The notes under the pieces are model-generated. The model worked only from the letters and a program-made list of their open reading frames with translations, did not search any database and was not told the DNA's origin. The translations under genes were made by a program, and so were the position numbers. 64,000 nt of DNA from Cercophora sp. LCS_1 (taxonomy: Eukaryota; Ascomycota; Sordariomycetes; Sordariales; Lasiosphaeriaceae): positions 744,001-808,000 of the forward strand of contig JAPZLL010000013.1 of assembly GCA_036250225.1 (NCBI GenBank), written 5' to 3'. Below are positions 1 through 11,329 of this stretch, in pieces (the stretch's first letter is position 1; every line of letters starts with the position of its first letter).

Positions 1-3000
1 GCTGGATCGTCTTCTCCCCAGCCCCGAGCTTGCGTTAGTGCTGGGCGCCGTCGCTCGCATCCAGTCGTCGGTGGCCGGGCTGCGACTGTGGTTCGTCTAG
101 TGCAGTGTATGGTTCGGCAGCCGGTGCTGCAGGGCATCGGGTGGGCAGGCAAGCAGGCAGGATGCAAGCAAGGAAAGCCTGGGTGTCGACCACGCTTGAG
201 GGGTAATCGGTTTGCGGGACGATGTCGTGGTCGTTTCGTAACGGTGGGAAGAAGGGCAGCGACGAGTCAAACAGCCAGCAACTCGGGTTTTAGGAAACGA
301 GGAGTGCGTGACAAGCGGCCAGCGGCATGTTTGGGATATGTACGGATACGGTATAGGCACACGAGCAACAAGCACAAGCAAACTACGGATCGGATCCGTG
401 GGGAGGGAAACTCCGGCAGATATGCGAATCGAGGCGTGATAGGGCCTGCGAGGGGCCCATGGCAAATTGTCCCGAAAAGCAAAAAGTGGGCTGAATTGAC
501 CAGGAACCGGCGCTGGCCAAGGAGTGGGCAAAACAGGACAGTATCGTCTCAGCCAGCCCGTACGGTGCTGCACCCGCGCCTGTTTATTTCTTTTTAATCT
601 CTGATATCGCCCTCATCCCGGCTCGCACCAACAAGAGCCTCGAACGCTCCACCGTTGATATGTCGGTGGACTGGCCGAATGGGAGTGACTGGGAGGGTTA
701 CACCGCATCCTTCCCATCGTCGTGCCTCGTGTGGCTGACAGCCTTGGCCGGGCATTGCTCTGCTTGGCTTATCGCTACATTCTGACGGTGTGTGTTGGGC
801 ATTGGGTTGCGTTGTTGTCTTGTCTGGGCTTGCAAGACACCCACCCAAACTTGCGGTGCGACGGCGATCGGTGCGCAACGACGACTCAGGCGTGACAGGG
901 TGAGACGGCAGACGCACTGTCGTTCGTTGCGCTTCTTTTTCTTTTGGCCGAGCCCGAGCCCGGGCTTCATCTCAGCGCCAAACCGGGTTTCCCTGTCCAG
1001 CAGCTCGGCGGCGACCAAGGAACGGAGAATTGGGAATCGACCGCTGAACCACAAAACGACAAAAACTTGTTTACAACGGCGACCCCACGGCGAAAGCTGG
1101 TTGACGGAAGCTGCGTTGTTTAGACTTCAGCCGAGCAAATAAGGGTGCTTATCGGACCGCGACCTTCGGGCGACTGCAGCTGGTGCATGTGGCTGCTTTG
1201 CGGCGTCGATACATATGGAGCCCCCTTGCGCGCTGCTCCGGGTTGCACTGGCCCAAAACGGGGCCAGCAAACTTGGGTCTTCCCTGACATTTTCATCTGA
1301 TGGACGATCGATCTGACAGCCGACCAGGTCGCGAGTCAACAACGGCGGAACGGCAATGACTCTTTTGACGTCGGCTGCAGCGTAACGGCGTCGTTCCGGC
1401 ACACAAAGGTTGCATTCTAACGACCGTTGTCTGCGACGAGTCCGCCTTGCCCTTGGAGGTGTTGTCTGTGCGTCTCATTTTCTGGGCATCCAAAGCCTCA
1501 TCGTCATTCGGCACGCGCCCGAGCGGAACTCCGGCCAGATAGGCAGCGCGCGCGATAACACAAAACCCCGTCGCCGCTGCATCATTATCACGACCGCCGG
1601 TCGCTTTGCGATAGGGAACGGTCGAGACACGACGGTCTGGCAATAGTTTCAGGCGTCTCTTATCATGACCGCGCATCAAGTCATTGTCGCAGGCGTCCTG
1701 CTCGCAACCAGGGCTGCAAGCGCTAACAGCTCGATTTGATTCAGCTCATTTGGTGGACGCCATTTCTTGTCGCCAGCTCTGAGCGAGGTCTGACCCCCTG
1801 CCTCGTTCCGTTCCTCTTCCGCTGCGAACTCCTGTCGTTCACGCCTGCTCGTCATGCTTACCAGAAATCATGGGCTTCTGGAGACAACCCCTCGACTTCC
1901 CCGGATTCCGATGTCTTCTCCAGATTCCTGTCCCAGCGTCCCAAGATAACACGTTGGTCGATGTGAGAACAGTCCGAGCGTGTCTCACGCATGGTTTCAA
2001 TCGATGACGACCATCCTGGACCGACAATTGTAACCCTTGCTCACTGAAGACGCGAAAAACGGGTTGCGACCCTTTATCGCTGCGCGACGGCAATTGGACG
2101 GCCAGGGGATCAGATGAGGTCAAATCCCCAATAACGAGCCGCTCTTCGCCACAAGACACTGTTCTGCCTTCCACGCGCAGCACTGGCAGCACCGGCAGCA
2201 CAGCCCTCCGACCGACGTCGTCACAACACCCGACGACGGAGATTGATGCGACCCTCGGTGCATGCCACTTCCAGACAAATGGGGGATCGTCTTCCTTATC
2301 GCAACGCAGAGCATCTGCAAAGAGGGTTAGGGTCCTTGATCCTGACACGACATGTGCTTCGCAACGGTCGTCCGCATTTAACCCTCTCGCAAAAAAGTCT
2401 GGGGAGCGAGGCCCAAGACTGTTCAGGTTCATGCACCTGAAAGTCGACAGGATCCCGTAGCCGTTGTAGCCGTCAAGCGAGGCGGCTACCAATGGGAAAC
2501 GGATTAGCGAGCACGTCAGAACAACGTTTACTCCCCTGTTTGTCGCCCGTTGGCACCAACCATCCGGCCCGCTGGGTCGCCAAGCCGTCTGCACGAGGAT
2601 ATTCCCGCGGGTAAAGGGGACAATCCCCCACGGGTTCCCTTTTACCGTCGACCTCGACATCGTGAGGTCTTGGCTTCCAGGCACCACCTTGGAATAGATG
2701 AAGTGCAATACGGCAGTGCTCGCCAGCCGAGCTGCCACTTGGCCCCCTCTTCGTACATGGCAGACTGCGACGCTGCTAGGGCGGGGTTTTGGATCGTTGT
2801 TGCACTCGCTACAGACCCTCATATCGTTCTGCTCGGTAACGAGTGCCGTGACACGGTCTGTCTTAAACTCATGTCACATAATGCTCCACAGACCCTGAAC
2901 CATAAGTGATGGTTCCTGGATGCCAATGTTCGTCTGTAGGGCTTGGCGAGTTGGGGCAATCTCGGAATGATCCCTCACGACTGTAGAGGTAAATCCGTGC

Positions 3001-3531
3001 TGGTGGCTCTGCCTCGGGACAAGTCGAGTAAATAGCGCCGACCTCATGTCGGTTCACTGTTTTGTGTTACCGACGCGAAATCGTCCTCGTAAGTGGCACA
3101 GCAGATGCAGGCGCGGGTGATGCGGCGACGCACCGCAGCCGCCAGTCAGAAGTACCAGGCCTCCGGCAGTTGGTCGAGTCTGTCCCGAATCTTCGAGAGC
3201 GGTTGGGGTGAACCATTTGATTTGGCAGATGATGCTGTGCCACAGATAGAACCGATTCTCAACGGTTATGTCTCGTTCACCAATTTGCCTTGATCCAATT
3301 GACAGGATCGTGCAACATGTCGCTGGTTCCGTGACATGACACTTGGATTGCGCGAAACTTCCTGGAGACACTGGATTTGTGCCACATGCATCGCCACGAC
3401 AACATCGGAACTTGAGAATTCTCCATGACAACGGAGCTACAACACTTTTGAGCCGCACCTAGGTGCCTGTTATCCTAGACACACCTCGTCAAGAGGTACA
3501 ACCCCAGCTATATGAACCTCACGTTAAGTAC
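1..3531. other. No supportable gene; GC-rich intergenic DNA
   Basis: I see no gene I can defend in this stretch. Several open frames exist, the longest a 327-codon frame on the minus strand at 1839-2822, but none shows a recognisable domain, a signal peptide, or introns that join neighbouring frames into something coherent. The part from about 3060 to 3460 is the 3' flank of the downstream P450 gene. The stretch may be the long upstream region of a gene outside the window. Confidence 0.5.
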
Positions 3532-5857
3532 CTACTCAACCGTAACCCGGCACCCCTTACTTCCCGCCTTGGGCGCAACAATGAACAAGTCCAGCTTGGG
3601 ATACACATCCGACTCGTCGGTATCATGGAGAACCAGCTTGGGCGCGCCAGGCCGGAACATGATAGAAAGGGCGATGAAGAGCTCAGCGTAGGCCAGACTG
3701 CCATGAATTGTCAGGGTTGACTCCTTGACAGAACACACACACACACACACACACACATGCCCAGACACGCAAGAAAATGAGTTACAGAGACGGAAAGGGA
3801 GATTAAGGAGTAAAAATAATGAAAAGAATAAGCGAGAAAGGAGAGAGCGAGAGAGAAGAACGTACTTCATCCCAAGACAACTCCTCGACCCCTTGGAAAA
3901 GGGTATAAAACTCTTATCCATCCGCGTATCGTAGTCGCCCAGCCATCGCTCGGGGATGAACTTGGTCGGTTCGGGGTAGATGGTCGGATCCGAGTGCGAC
4001 ATGTAGGCTGACATGCTTGTTGGGGTCTGGATCGTCAGCTTGTCAACTGGTGATTGCTCAGGGGGAACTGCACAACGTACTCCCTTTGGAATCTCCCAGT
4101 CGCCATAGGGGAGGGCTACATCGGGGGCCACGCGGACGACGCGGCGGAGGGTTCCGGGGGAGAGTCTGGTTGCTCAATCAGCTGTCTGGCTTCTATTCCA
4201 TGGCGGGTTGTTGTAATTATCTTTTTATTCTTTTCAGCAGGTTCTGCTTGTCTTCTGGGAACAGAAAGAACGGAAAAAGGAAAACGAAAAGAGAAAAAAA
4301 AAAAAAAGAGAGAGAGAGAGAGAGAGAAAGACTAACCTCAACCCCTCCCTGACGACAGCTCCCAAATACCCAATCTTCTCCAAATCACTCCACCTCGGCA
4401 TCACTTCTGGGTACCCGCCCATCACATCCCGTACCACCTCCCTCAGTTTATCCCCAACTTCTTGGTCTGCAAGCGCGTAGTACATGATTGTCACGAGGGT
4501 GCGTGCCGTCGTCATTGTGCCCGCTGACAGGATGGATATGAACTCACCTGTGAGTCTGTCTGTTGACTTTTCTGAAGCGGGGAGAGGAGAGGCGAGGAGG
4601 TGTTCGATTAGGGATGGCAGCTCCTTGGACTTGGGCGTGCTCAGGTCGGAGGATGGCGATGGTTTGGAAGGGGATGGGGAGAGGTTGGATGGAGATGACT
4701 TGGAAGTGGGCGAGATGTGGTTTGGTTCCGAGAGGCGAGCTTTCGCAGAGATGATGAGGCTTTTTGTTAGCTGGAGGCGTCAGTGTTTTGACATGAGGGA
4801 GGCGATGGGGGCGGCATACGTCGGAAAAAGCGCGGTAGCGAGCTGCAAAGGGGATGATGCGGAAAAGAACGTCACGAGGAATGTGACGGGCCCAACTGGA
4901 TTTGTTAGGCAGCTCATCGGTAGTAGGTGGGAAGGGGGAAATACCCGATGAGAAAGGTAAAGTTTGTGTAGAGGGCGAGGAGAGCAAAGAAGCTGTAGAG
5001 GGTGTGATACCTGCGCGTGCCAGCTCTGTCAGATCACATTCGGTCGGGAGCAGATATAAAAAGCAGGTGAAAATACCAGTCAGGAGAAAAGTCCGGCTCA
5101 TCGACGAACGAAGGCGGATTGACCAGACAGATCTTGCCGATCAAATCGCCTGTCATGGCAGTAAAGACATAATCCATGGTGACGACAGCACTAGTGCCCT
5201 TGGTCGCAAGCAGACGATCCTCAATCAGTTTCATCTCCTCGACAATCATGTTTTCGTACAGCTGCACCTTTTGGCGCGAAAAGAAGGGGTCCAGCGGCTT
5301 GCGTCGCATGCGGTGGAAGTCATGGTCTTCGGCAACAGCGTGGGAGCCTGGATGTGTTAGTGGATAAGCCATGTCTGAAGGGAGAGGGTGACCCACCATC
5401 AATACCAATACCATCCCGCAGCTGGGGAAAGATCTGAGTTCGGCGGACGGACCCGGCAACGTAGAGAGTGTTGTAAAAGCTGGGATCACGGACTGAGATC
5501 TCCCAGGGGTTGATGCGGACGATTGGTCCTGGCCTGTTAGTGTTGTTGCTTTGTGTGAGAGACAGTTGGCGTACCATGCTCATCGTGCATCTTTGCGACG
5601 GCATAGACAAACTGGCCACCCAGAATCACATCGTGGTAAAACTCGAACCAGCCCGAGGCAGCGGTGAACTTGGGACCGGGGAACTTGGAGAGTGGGTGGA
5701 AGTAGAGACGATAGATGGCCAGGTAGGCGGTGTAGATGATGAGGTAGACGGGAAAGGCAAGGAGCAACTTGCCCCAGTTGTTGGCTACGAGTTCGACAAG
5801 ACCCTGTCGGTTGGTGGTGGCTGAGGTATTCAACCAAGAGAATTGATTGCTCGCCAT
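3532..5857 (-). CDS. Cytochrome P450, TRI4/CYP58-like, nine exons
   Basis: Heme-thiolate monooxygenase, probably ER-anchored by the N-terminal hydrophobic segment (about residues 30-55). My model has exons 5857-5575, 5528-5397, 5347-5077, 5010-4945, 4895-4820, 4770-4337, 4165-4081, 4026-3866 and 3697-3532. All junctions are GT-AG and the frame closes to 557 aa, a normal P450 length. Visible motifs are the I-helix AGTMTTA (about 359), ExxR as EGLR (418-421), FIPERW, and the heme loop FSKGSRSCLG with Cys499. Text around LYFHPLSKFPGPK and GPIVRINPWEISV resembles trichodiene-oxygenase-type P450s by family memory. A Ser/Pro-rich insert (about 290-325) precedes the I-helix and is unusual. Introns 6 and 8 are long (171 and 168 nt) and each holds a microsatellite. 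It is divergent from the terpene cyclase at 6747, so oxidation of that terpene is the likely role (inference). Confidence 0.9.
3733..3757. repeat. (AC)n microsatellite inside P450 intron 8
   Basis: An uninterrupted run of about 12 AC units lies within the 168-nt last intron (3698-3865) of the P450 gene. Because it is intronic, unit changes would not alter the protein. Confidence 0.95.
4294..4328. repeat. Poly(A) plus (AG)n tract inside P450 intron 6
   Basis: A run of about 14 A followed by about 10 AG units, read as a polypyrimidine tract on the coding strand, sits just inside the donor end of the 171-nt intron 4166-4336. It explains why the neighbouring reading frame looks Leu/Ser/Phe-rich. 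Confidence 0.95.
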
Positions 5858-6746
5858 GGTTGTGACGAGCCTGATGGTGATGGGAAGAGTTTGGTCTGGG
5901 GCAAACTCGGCTTTTAACGTTGATTTGGAAGAACTATCGTCTCTACAAGTAGCTCCATCTTTGTGACGATCAGTAAGCACACTTGACCGGGCTGAGCTTG
6001 GGACCGAGATAACATCTGCCGTGGCCTCACTAGAGGAGTCGATATCTCGCATAGAGTTCTCGCATACAGTGTTGAGAGTCCTTCCCGCTATAAGCCACGC
6101 GTCGTCGACCGGAAGAAGCCATCCCAGATGAAGTCTTTGATAATGGCAAAGCAACTGATAGGCCACGGAAGAAAGGTTTCGGCTTGTTGATCTCAGGTGC
6201 GGTGTTGACAAGGTCGGCTCTGAAGGAATCATGGCCACGGCTGTTAATGCTGCACTATCTTGCATAGAGTGCAAAGGCATCATGGGAGGGAAAGTTGATG
6301 CTTTGCCTATCTTGCATGCAACAACTTCATTCCCGGGCTCATGTCCGGTGGTTTGCTCTGGCATTGATATAGTAACTACTTCGCTACGAGGTCGTTAATA
6401 TCCTCGAGTTTGTGCTACCCAATGGGGTCCAAAGAAATGAGTGGTTGGGACGGGACGAGCCGTTTTAGCTATCCGGGGAAGTTCCGGAATATGTCGCTGT
6501 CGGGTAAGGGGCTCGGATGCCGCCCTGGTTGTATGTCTTGGTGCATTTCTCCTCCATTGGCGAATTGGCGATAGAGCTCGGCACTATGGCAAAGTCGGTC
6601 TCACGGCAGGCAGTGGCCTCGGGGAGCAAATGTCAAGTATCTCTAGCAGCACCAAAGCGTGCACATGTTTCTTTTATATCTGGCTGCCGGCGTGTGTCAC
6701 GGCAGTTAGGATGACTTGACAAGACGATGCAATTCTGATCTTCACG
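5858..6746. promoter_or_regulatory. Shared divergent intergenic region, P450 and terpene cyclase
   Basis: About 890 bp separate the start codons of the minus-strand P450 and the plus-strand terpene cyclase, so both promoters must lie here. Open frames that enter this stretch are extensions of the P450 first exon or are uninformative. I could not identify a specific operator or a convincing TATA box. Confidence 0.6.
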
Positions 6747-8019
6747 ATGGAGTACCGTTATTCTACTCTGATCGACCCATCAACCTATGAGACGGCTGGT
6801 CTCAGCGACGGTGTGCCTCTGCGGCTTCACCAGACGCAAGACACCGAAAACCTCGGAGCCATCAACGCTCAATGGGACTGGAGGAAGCATGTTGCTCCTC
6901 TTGGCTTCAAGAGAGGCAGCTTGGGACCCGAGTACAACTTTTTGTCCGTGGCGTTTCCCGAGGCCATGTCTGATCGAATGGAGCTGCTGGCGTACTTTGA
7001 TGAGTTCATCTTTCTTCACGACGATGTCGTCGAGGCAGTTGATCAGAAGGAGGTCAGTCTTACTCCAGTCCATGGTGGAATGGGAGTGAGCGATACTGAC
7101 GATCATCAGGGCGACGAGCAGAACGACGAAGCACGTGAAGCCTGCAAGCTCGCCAAAGTCACTCGAGACACCGGCAGACACCTGATGGTGTCCAAAGTCT
7201 CCGAGAAGATGCTAGCCATGGATCCCGGCCCCGCTGCCGAGGCCCTCGCCCTATGGACAGAGTGGTTCGACAAAGGCGCCGGACGACGCAACCACACCAA
7301 GTTCGACACCCTGGACGAATACCTCGAGTACCGGATCCTAGACGTCGGGAAGATGCAAGTATCCATTCAATCTTTTTCCTATCTACTAATACAAACCAAG
7401 GTACCTAACCGGCGTCGCCGTCTTCGCCATGGGTCTCTCCATCCCCAAGGAGGAGCACCACCTCCGCTCCGAACTCTGTCGACCAGCATGGATCGCCCTA
7501 GGCCTGACAAACGACCTCTACTCCGTTGATAAGGAAACCGCAGCGGCAAAAGAAATTGGCGAAGACCACGTGTGCAATGCCGTGTGGGTCGCTATGCATG
7601 AGTATGGCCTCGACCAAGGCGCAGCGAAGGACCTCTGTCGTCGAAAAACCAAGGAAAATGTGGCACGGTATCTGCAGATTGTGGCCGAGACGAGAAAACG
7701 GGCCGATATCTCCCGGGATCTGCGTGTGTTTGTTGAAGCAGTCCAGTATATCCTCAGTGGGAACATCGTTTGGACCTTGGGGGCTCCGAGGTATCATCCT
7801 GATAAGACGTATAATGCGAGGCAGCTTGACTGGATGGCGAATGGGACTCCAACCATGAGAAGCGACGAGAGCGGTGTGGCTCAGAGTGCTGGTGCGCTCT
7901 CTGTGCTGTACCAGATGGTGCGCGATGCTGTAGAGGTTGTTGCCAAGGTTGCGAGGTGGCAGTTCAGGGGTAACGTGACAACAGGGTCAAAGTCTGCTCA
8001 TGCGTCGTTTGTGCAGTGA
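6747..8019 (+). CDS. Stand-alone class I terpene cyclase (fusicoccadiene-synthase-type cyclase domain)
   Basis: Ionises a prenyl diphosphate and cyclises it. Exons are 6747-7052, 7110-7354 and 7401-8019, giving 389 aa. Intron 1 is GT-AG; intron 2 is best read as GC-AG, donor GCAAGT at 7355, because only that joins DVGKM to YLTGVAVFAMG in frame. Visible class I motifs are FLHDDVVE (Asp92-Glu96, Mg2+ binding), the NSE triad NDLYSVDKE (221-229) and a C-terminal PRY near 315. The text resembles the N-terminal cyclase half of fungal bifunctional di/sesterterpene synthases of the PaFS type. No prenyltransferase half (aspartate-rich DDxxD elements) follows, so substrate must come from a separate synthase. 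A GTGAGT donor at the very end (8015) could splice to 8061 and replace the stop with about 100 residues of unrelated text; I prefer the stop at 8019. It is divergent from the P450. Confidence 0.9.
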
Positions 8020-9073
8020 GTTTAGCTTCGTATAGTAACGCTTCTCTTTGTTGTGCCTAGGCAACTGTTTAGTGGGGTTGAGCCATCGTCCATCACGAAA
8101 TTGTCATCTGGGCTGTACATTGTGTTGCTAATGACCCGAACTCATGGTTGCGTCCCAGCTTCAGTTCCCAGTCGTAAACGTGCAGTAAGAAGCACCGCTA
8201 ATTGGTCGACATCATGCCAAATCTTGACTGTGTGCCGCGTGGCAGTGTTTCTTTTGGGGGCTATCTGTACGTGGGTGTTTCAATTGGTTTTTGACAAACG
8301 CCACGGACATTTTGCTCGGACTGAGAGGGAAGTGATGAAGATGTATGGTCGGTGGTAGAATGGGACCTGTGTCCGGTCCGGCCTTGAATGCCTGAAAGGA
8401 TTGTGTTGCGTGTCTCTGTGTCATGGAGGGCTTAGAGGATGCAAATGGAAGGGCGTCAGGCTGTTGTGAACGGTGCATATCACTTTTGAAGGATCTTTTT
8501 TGGTGGGTCTAGGAGGCGGGGATCAGGGTAAACTCGGCCATATCGCGGACGAAATTTTGGTGTTTCATCCTTCGGATTTCGGGGCATTTTTGTGCATTAT
8601 CAGGGTTACATCCGCCCTGGCATAGACCCTGTTGAATGACGTCTGTGACTCAAAGCAATATGCCCCTCAGAGGCACAGACCACGAGACAAGCCTCTTGAC
8701 GCAACTGCGGCGCTACAGGCAAAAGTACCGGTACCTACAATGTCGTTGGAGTTGTGACGGAGATAAGCGTCGAATAATGTTCCCAGTCGCACCAAGGGCG
8801 CGAATGCGTTTCTCCGCTTTCTTCCAAGAGGGAAGGTGGGAAAACCGCTTTTACCTTCAAGCTGATGAGCTTAGTTTGGACACATTTGATACTTGAAGCT
8901 TGGTTTATATGGTGATTCTCACGGCTGGGCGCAGACTTCGACTTAAAAGAGCTAGTTTACGCTTGGTTTTTTCCGTCTGTCTTGGCCTCCCAACTCATCA
9001 CTTCACTCCTCAAAACTACTAGCACAAACCTACCTCAACACCTTTGAACTTCCTCGTTCAGGCATAAAAAAAC
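8020..9073. other. Intergenic, no gene seen
   Basis: The stretch holds only short, featureless open frames. The frame at 8053-8358 could be joined to the terpene cyclase by an alternative splice but has no recognisable domain. The 3' part is C/T-rich (about 9005-9060), as expected upstream of a fungal gene. Confidence 0.5.
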
Positions 9074-9418
9074 ATGAAACTGTCCACCACCTCCATCCTC
9101 GCCATCCTGGCCATCACCACCGCAGCCGCGCCAGGCGTGTCCAACTCGACCCTCCAGAAGCGCGCCAGCTGGTCCATCACCCCGTTCCCCGGCAGAGACA
9201 CCTGCACCGGCAGCGCGTCTGCCTTTCGGGGAACCGGCACCCAGGGCTGTACCAATATTGGCTCAGGTGCTTCGTCGGCCAACATCATTGTCAGCGACAC
9301 GTGTACCATCACCCGCTGGGCAAGTGACAATTGCGTGGATCCCCTGGGCCCCATTGGGCCTGGTAACTCGGCTTGCTTCACCGGCCAGGTTATGCGTGGT
9401 TTTAATGTTCGCTGTTAG
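9074..9418 (+). CDS. Small secreted cysteine-rich protein
   Basis: A 114-residue protein with a clean signal peptide (hydrophobic residues 5-19) followed by a Lys-Arg site at about 29-30 that fits Kex2-type processing. The mature part has six cysteines (DTC, GCTN, DTC, NCVD, ACF, and a C-terminal Cys), an even number that could form three disulfides, and is rich in Gly, Ser and Thr. The start ATG is preceded by a run of A residues, a good fungal context. No intron is needed. I do not recognise a family. It has the size and composition of candidate effectors or small extracellular antigens, but no function can be assigned. Confidence 0.8.
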   Translation: MKLSTTSILAILAITTAAAPGVSNSTLQKRASWSITPFPGRDTCTGSASAFRGTGTQGCTNIGSGASSANIIVSDTCTITRWASDNCVDPLGPIGPGNSACFTGQVMRGFNVRC

Positions 9419-10196
9419 GTGATATCGTGGGAGTGATGGGTGAGGAGGGAGAGAGATGGGAGGTGGGGAGGGCGTGGGAATTGGATTCCTTTCCTTCTTG
9501 ACACTCGTTACAAAGGATTTGTTCGAATGAAATTAGCTTGGGGGTTTCGTAGACATTGGGAGCCGTAAAAAGAAAAAAAAACATGGAAAGGGGATCGAGC
9601 ACTAGGTTTAGAAGTGTAGATACACCGCACACATTCAATCACACCCCACATTCTTTCCAATCCATCCAAGATCCAAGCCCAATTCCTCGGTGACAGTGAG
9701 TTTAGTTCCTCATTCCTCTTACTCCACGGGCCCAAGAGAATGTGGAGAGTCCACTCTAAGTTCTCTTCTTCCCTGCAAATCGTCGTCAAACCCAACCTGT
9801 GCCACACGGCAGCCAAGGCTCCAACATGCCCCCGACATCCATTCGCCCTTTGCGCCGTCGGACGGCAGTGACTATCCCCATTGAAATGATGTTAAATACC
9901 TCGTGGGGGTCAAATCCTACTCCCTGCTCCAAGTAACGTTGTCGTCACAGGCAGGCTAAATGCAGCTGCGCCGCACCCTCTGTAGCAAGATCATGCGCCG
10001 AAAGGCGTAGACGTCAATTCAAGCTTTTGATAAGCTTTCAATCTATTAAAAACTGTAGCCTTGTGTGCCGCTCCTTGTGGAGGCGCAGGCAAGTCACTGA
10101 CAAAGGTGCCCCGACAAGGAGGTGGTGGTTTAGTCTCAGGTGGGGGGTGGGTGAGACGAGGGTTAGGGTCGATGTAAACAAACCCCTGAATCCGGG
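9419..10196. other. Intergenic, no gene seen
   Basis: Open frames here are short and lack recognisable features. The region ends in the promoter of the secreted DUF4360-like gene. Confidence 0.5.
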
Positions 10197-10203
10197 TATA
10201 AAT
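10197..10203 (+). promoter_or_regulatory. TATA box candidate for the gene at 10316
   Basis: TATAAAT lies about 115 bp upstream of the chosen ATG, a plausible position for a fungal core promoter with a short leader. Confidence 0.5.
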
Positions 10204-10315
10204 GCCGCCCTTCCCTCGTGGTTTTTGGCATCTCTCAACAGAACAGACATCAAACGCAAGCAAAAGCCTCTCAAAAATCCCATACCAATTCACAAAGTTC
10301 GACCCGCGCATCAAA

Positions 10316-10951
10316 ATGCAGCTCCTCAACTTCATCCTCTCCTCCCTGGCCCTCCGGTCCAACCTGGCCCCTCGCCAAAGTGCGACCCCAACCGTCCGCG
10401 CCGTCGCCGCCAGATTCATCTCAGGCGACGGCTGTCCACCTCAAAACGTCGGCCGCTTCGTCACCCTAAAAGGCGACACCATCGAGCTCCTCTTCGATCA
10501 ACACTACCAAGTCGAAATTAAGGGCTCCTCCACCTCGCCCGGACAAGTCCGCGAGCGGTTCTGCCGATACGAAGTCACCTTTGAGTTCGAAAAGGGCTGC
10601 ACAACCGGTAGCTTTGGTAACATCGTGCGCGGAACAGCCACCCTCCCGAAAAATTACGGCGCCCATTTCGATCCTGATTATGTCGCCAGTCTCGGCTCGC
10701 TGACGACCGAGGGGCCGGAGAACAAGCGAAGTTTGCTGATTGGCGGCGGGGATAAGCCTGTTGATATATGGCAAGATTATTTGGGGGAGCATAATATGAC
10801 GGTGAAGCATTCGACGCAGCTGGACAATCAGAGGAATGTGACGTATACGGCAGGGAGCAGGGCGTATTTGACGTCGCCGGATGAGAAGGGGAACGCCTTG
10901 TTGTCGATTGATTCTGTTTCGATTGCGATTAAGGGCTTGAAGAGGTGTTGA
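10316..10951 (+). CDS. Secreted DUF4360-family protein
   Basis: A 211-residue single-exon protein. The reading frame is open further upstream, but the ATG at 10316 lies in a strong CAAAATG context and directly begins a short hydrophobic leader (residues 2-13), so I place the start there. The pattern of an early SGDGCPP segment, a central CRYEVTFEF strand, a RGTATLP stretch and a Cys-terminated tail (GLKRC) matches DUF4360 fungal secreted proteins as I know them. Function in that family is unknown; the proteins are extracellular and beta-rich. The leader is short for a signal peptide, so export is probable rather than certain. Confidence 0.8.
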   Translation: MQLLNFILSSLALRSNLAPRQSATPTVRAVAARFISGDGCPPQNVGRFVTLKGDTIELLFDQHYQVEIKGSSTSPGQVRERFCRYEVTFEFEKGCTTGSFGNIVRGTATLPKNYGAHFDPDYVASLGSLTTEGPENKRSLLIGGGDKPVDIWQDYLGEHNMTVKHSTQLDNQRNVTYTAGSRAYLTSPDEKGNALLSIDSVSIAIKGLKRC

Positions 10952-11329
10952 GGGGGTTTGGGTGGGTTTGAGACGGTTGCGCGAGGATAAGGTAGTGAAC
11001 GGTATTTCCAGTTGTGAAGCAGTGTATTTTTGAGGTTTCGAAGGTATGGATGATTAGCTGAGTATTGTCTGTTTTTGTTATTTGGAACCTCTGTTCCCCT
11101 CCAACTTTGCCAATTCCTTTCCAACCCCTGCGTCCCACTTCATTGCCGTGAAGCCACCAGTACTAGGCACGACAGCGGGAACATCGAAGGCCGACACCCT
11201 GTTGTATATCAAATCTTTTCCACGACCCTCGTTCTCCCCGGTTCTGTTAGTAAGATCTTCATTATTGGTCCTTTGATCTTTGCATTGGCACTCCATCGTC
11301 CATCCGCGGATGAGAACTGCAGAGGTCCT

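Noticed and set aside
1839..2822. 327-codon open frame on the minus strand
   Set aside because: No domain, no signal peptide, irregular composition and no support from neighbouring frames; long chance frames are common in GC-rich DNA.
6780..7181. 133-codon antisense frame in the terpene cyclase
   Set aside because: Shadow of a real gene in the opposite strand; no independent features.
8053..8358. Possible C-terminal extension of the terpene cyclase via a GTGAGT donor at 8015
   Set aside because: Splice signals are acceptable but the added 100 residues resemble neither a linker nor a prenyltransferase domain; the stop at 8019 already completes the cyclase fold.
9991..10419. 142-codon minus-strand frame over the DUF4360 promoter
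   Set aside because: Antisense to a well-supported secreted gene and its promoter.
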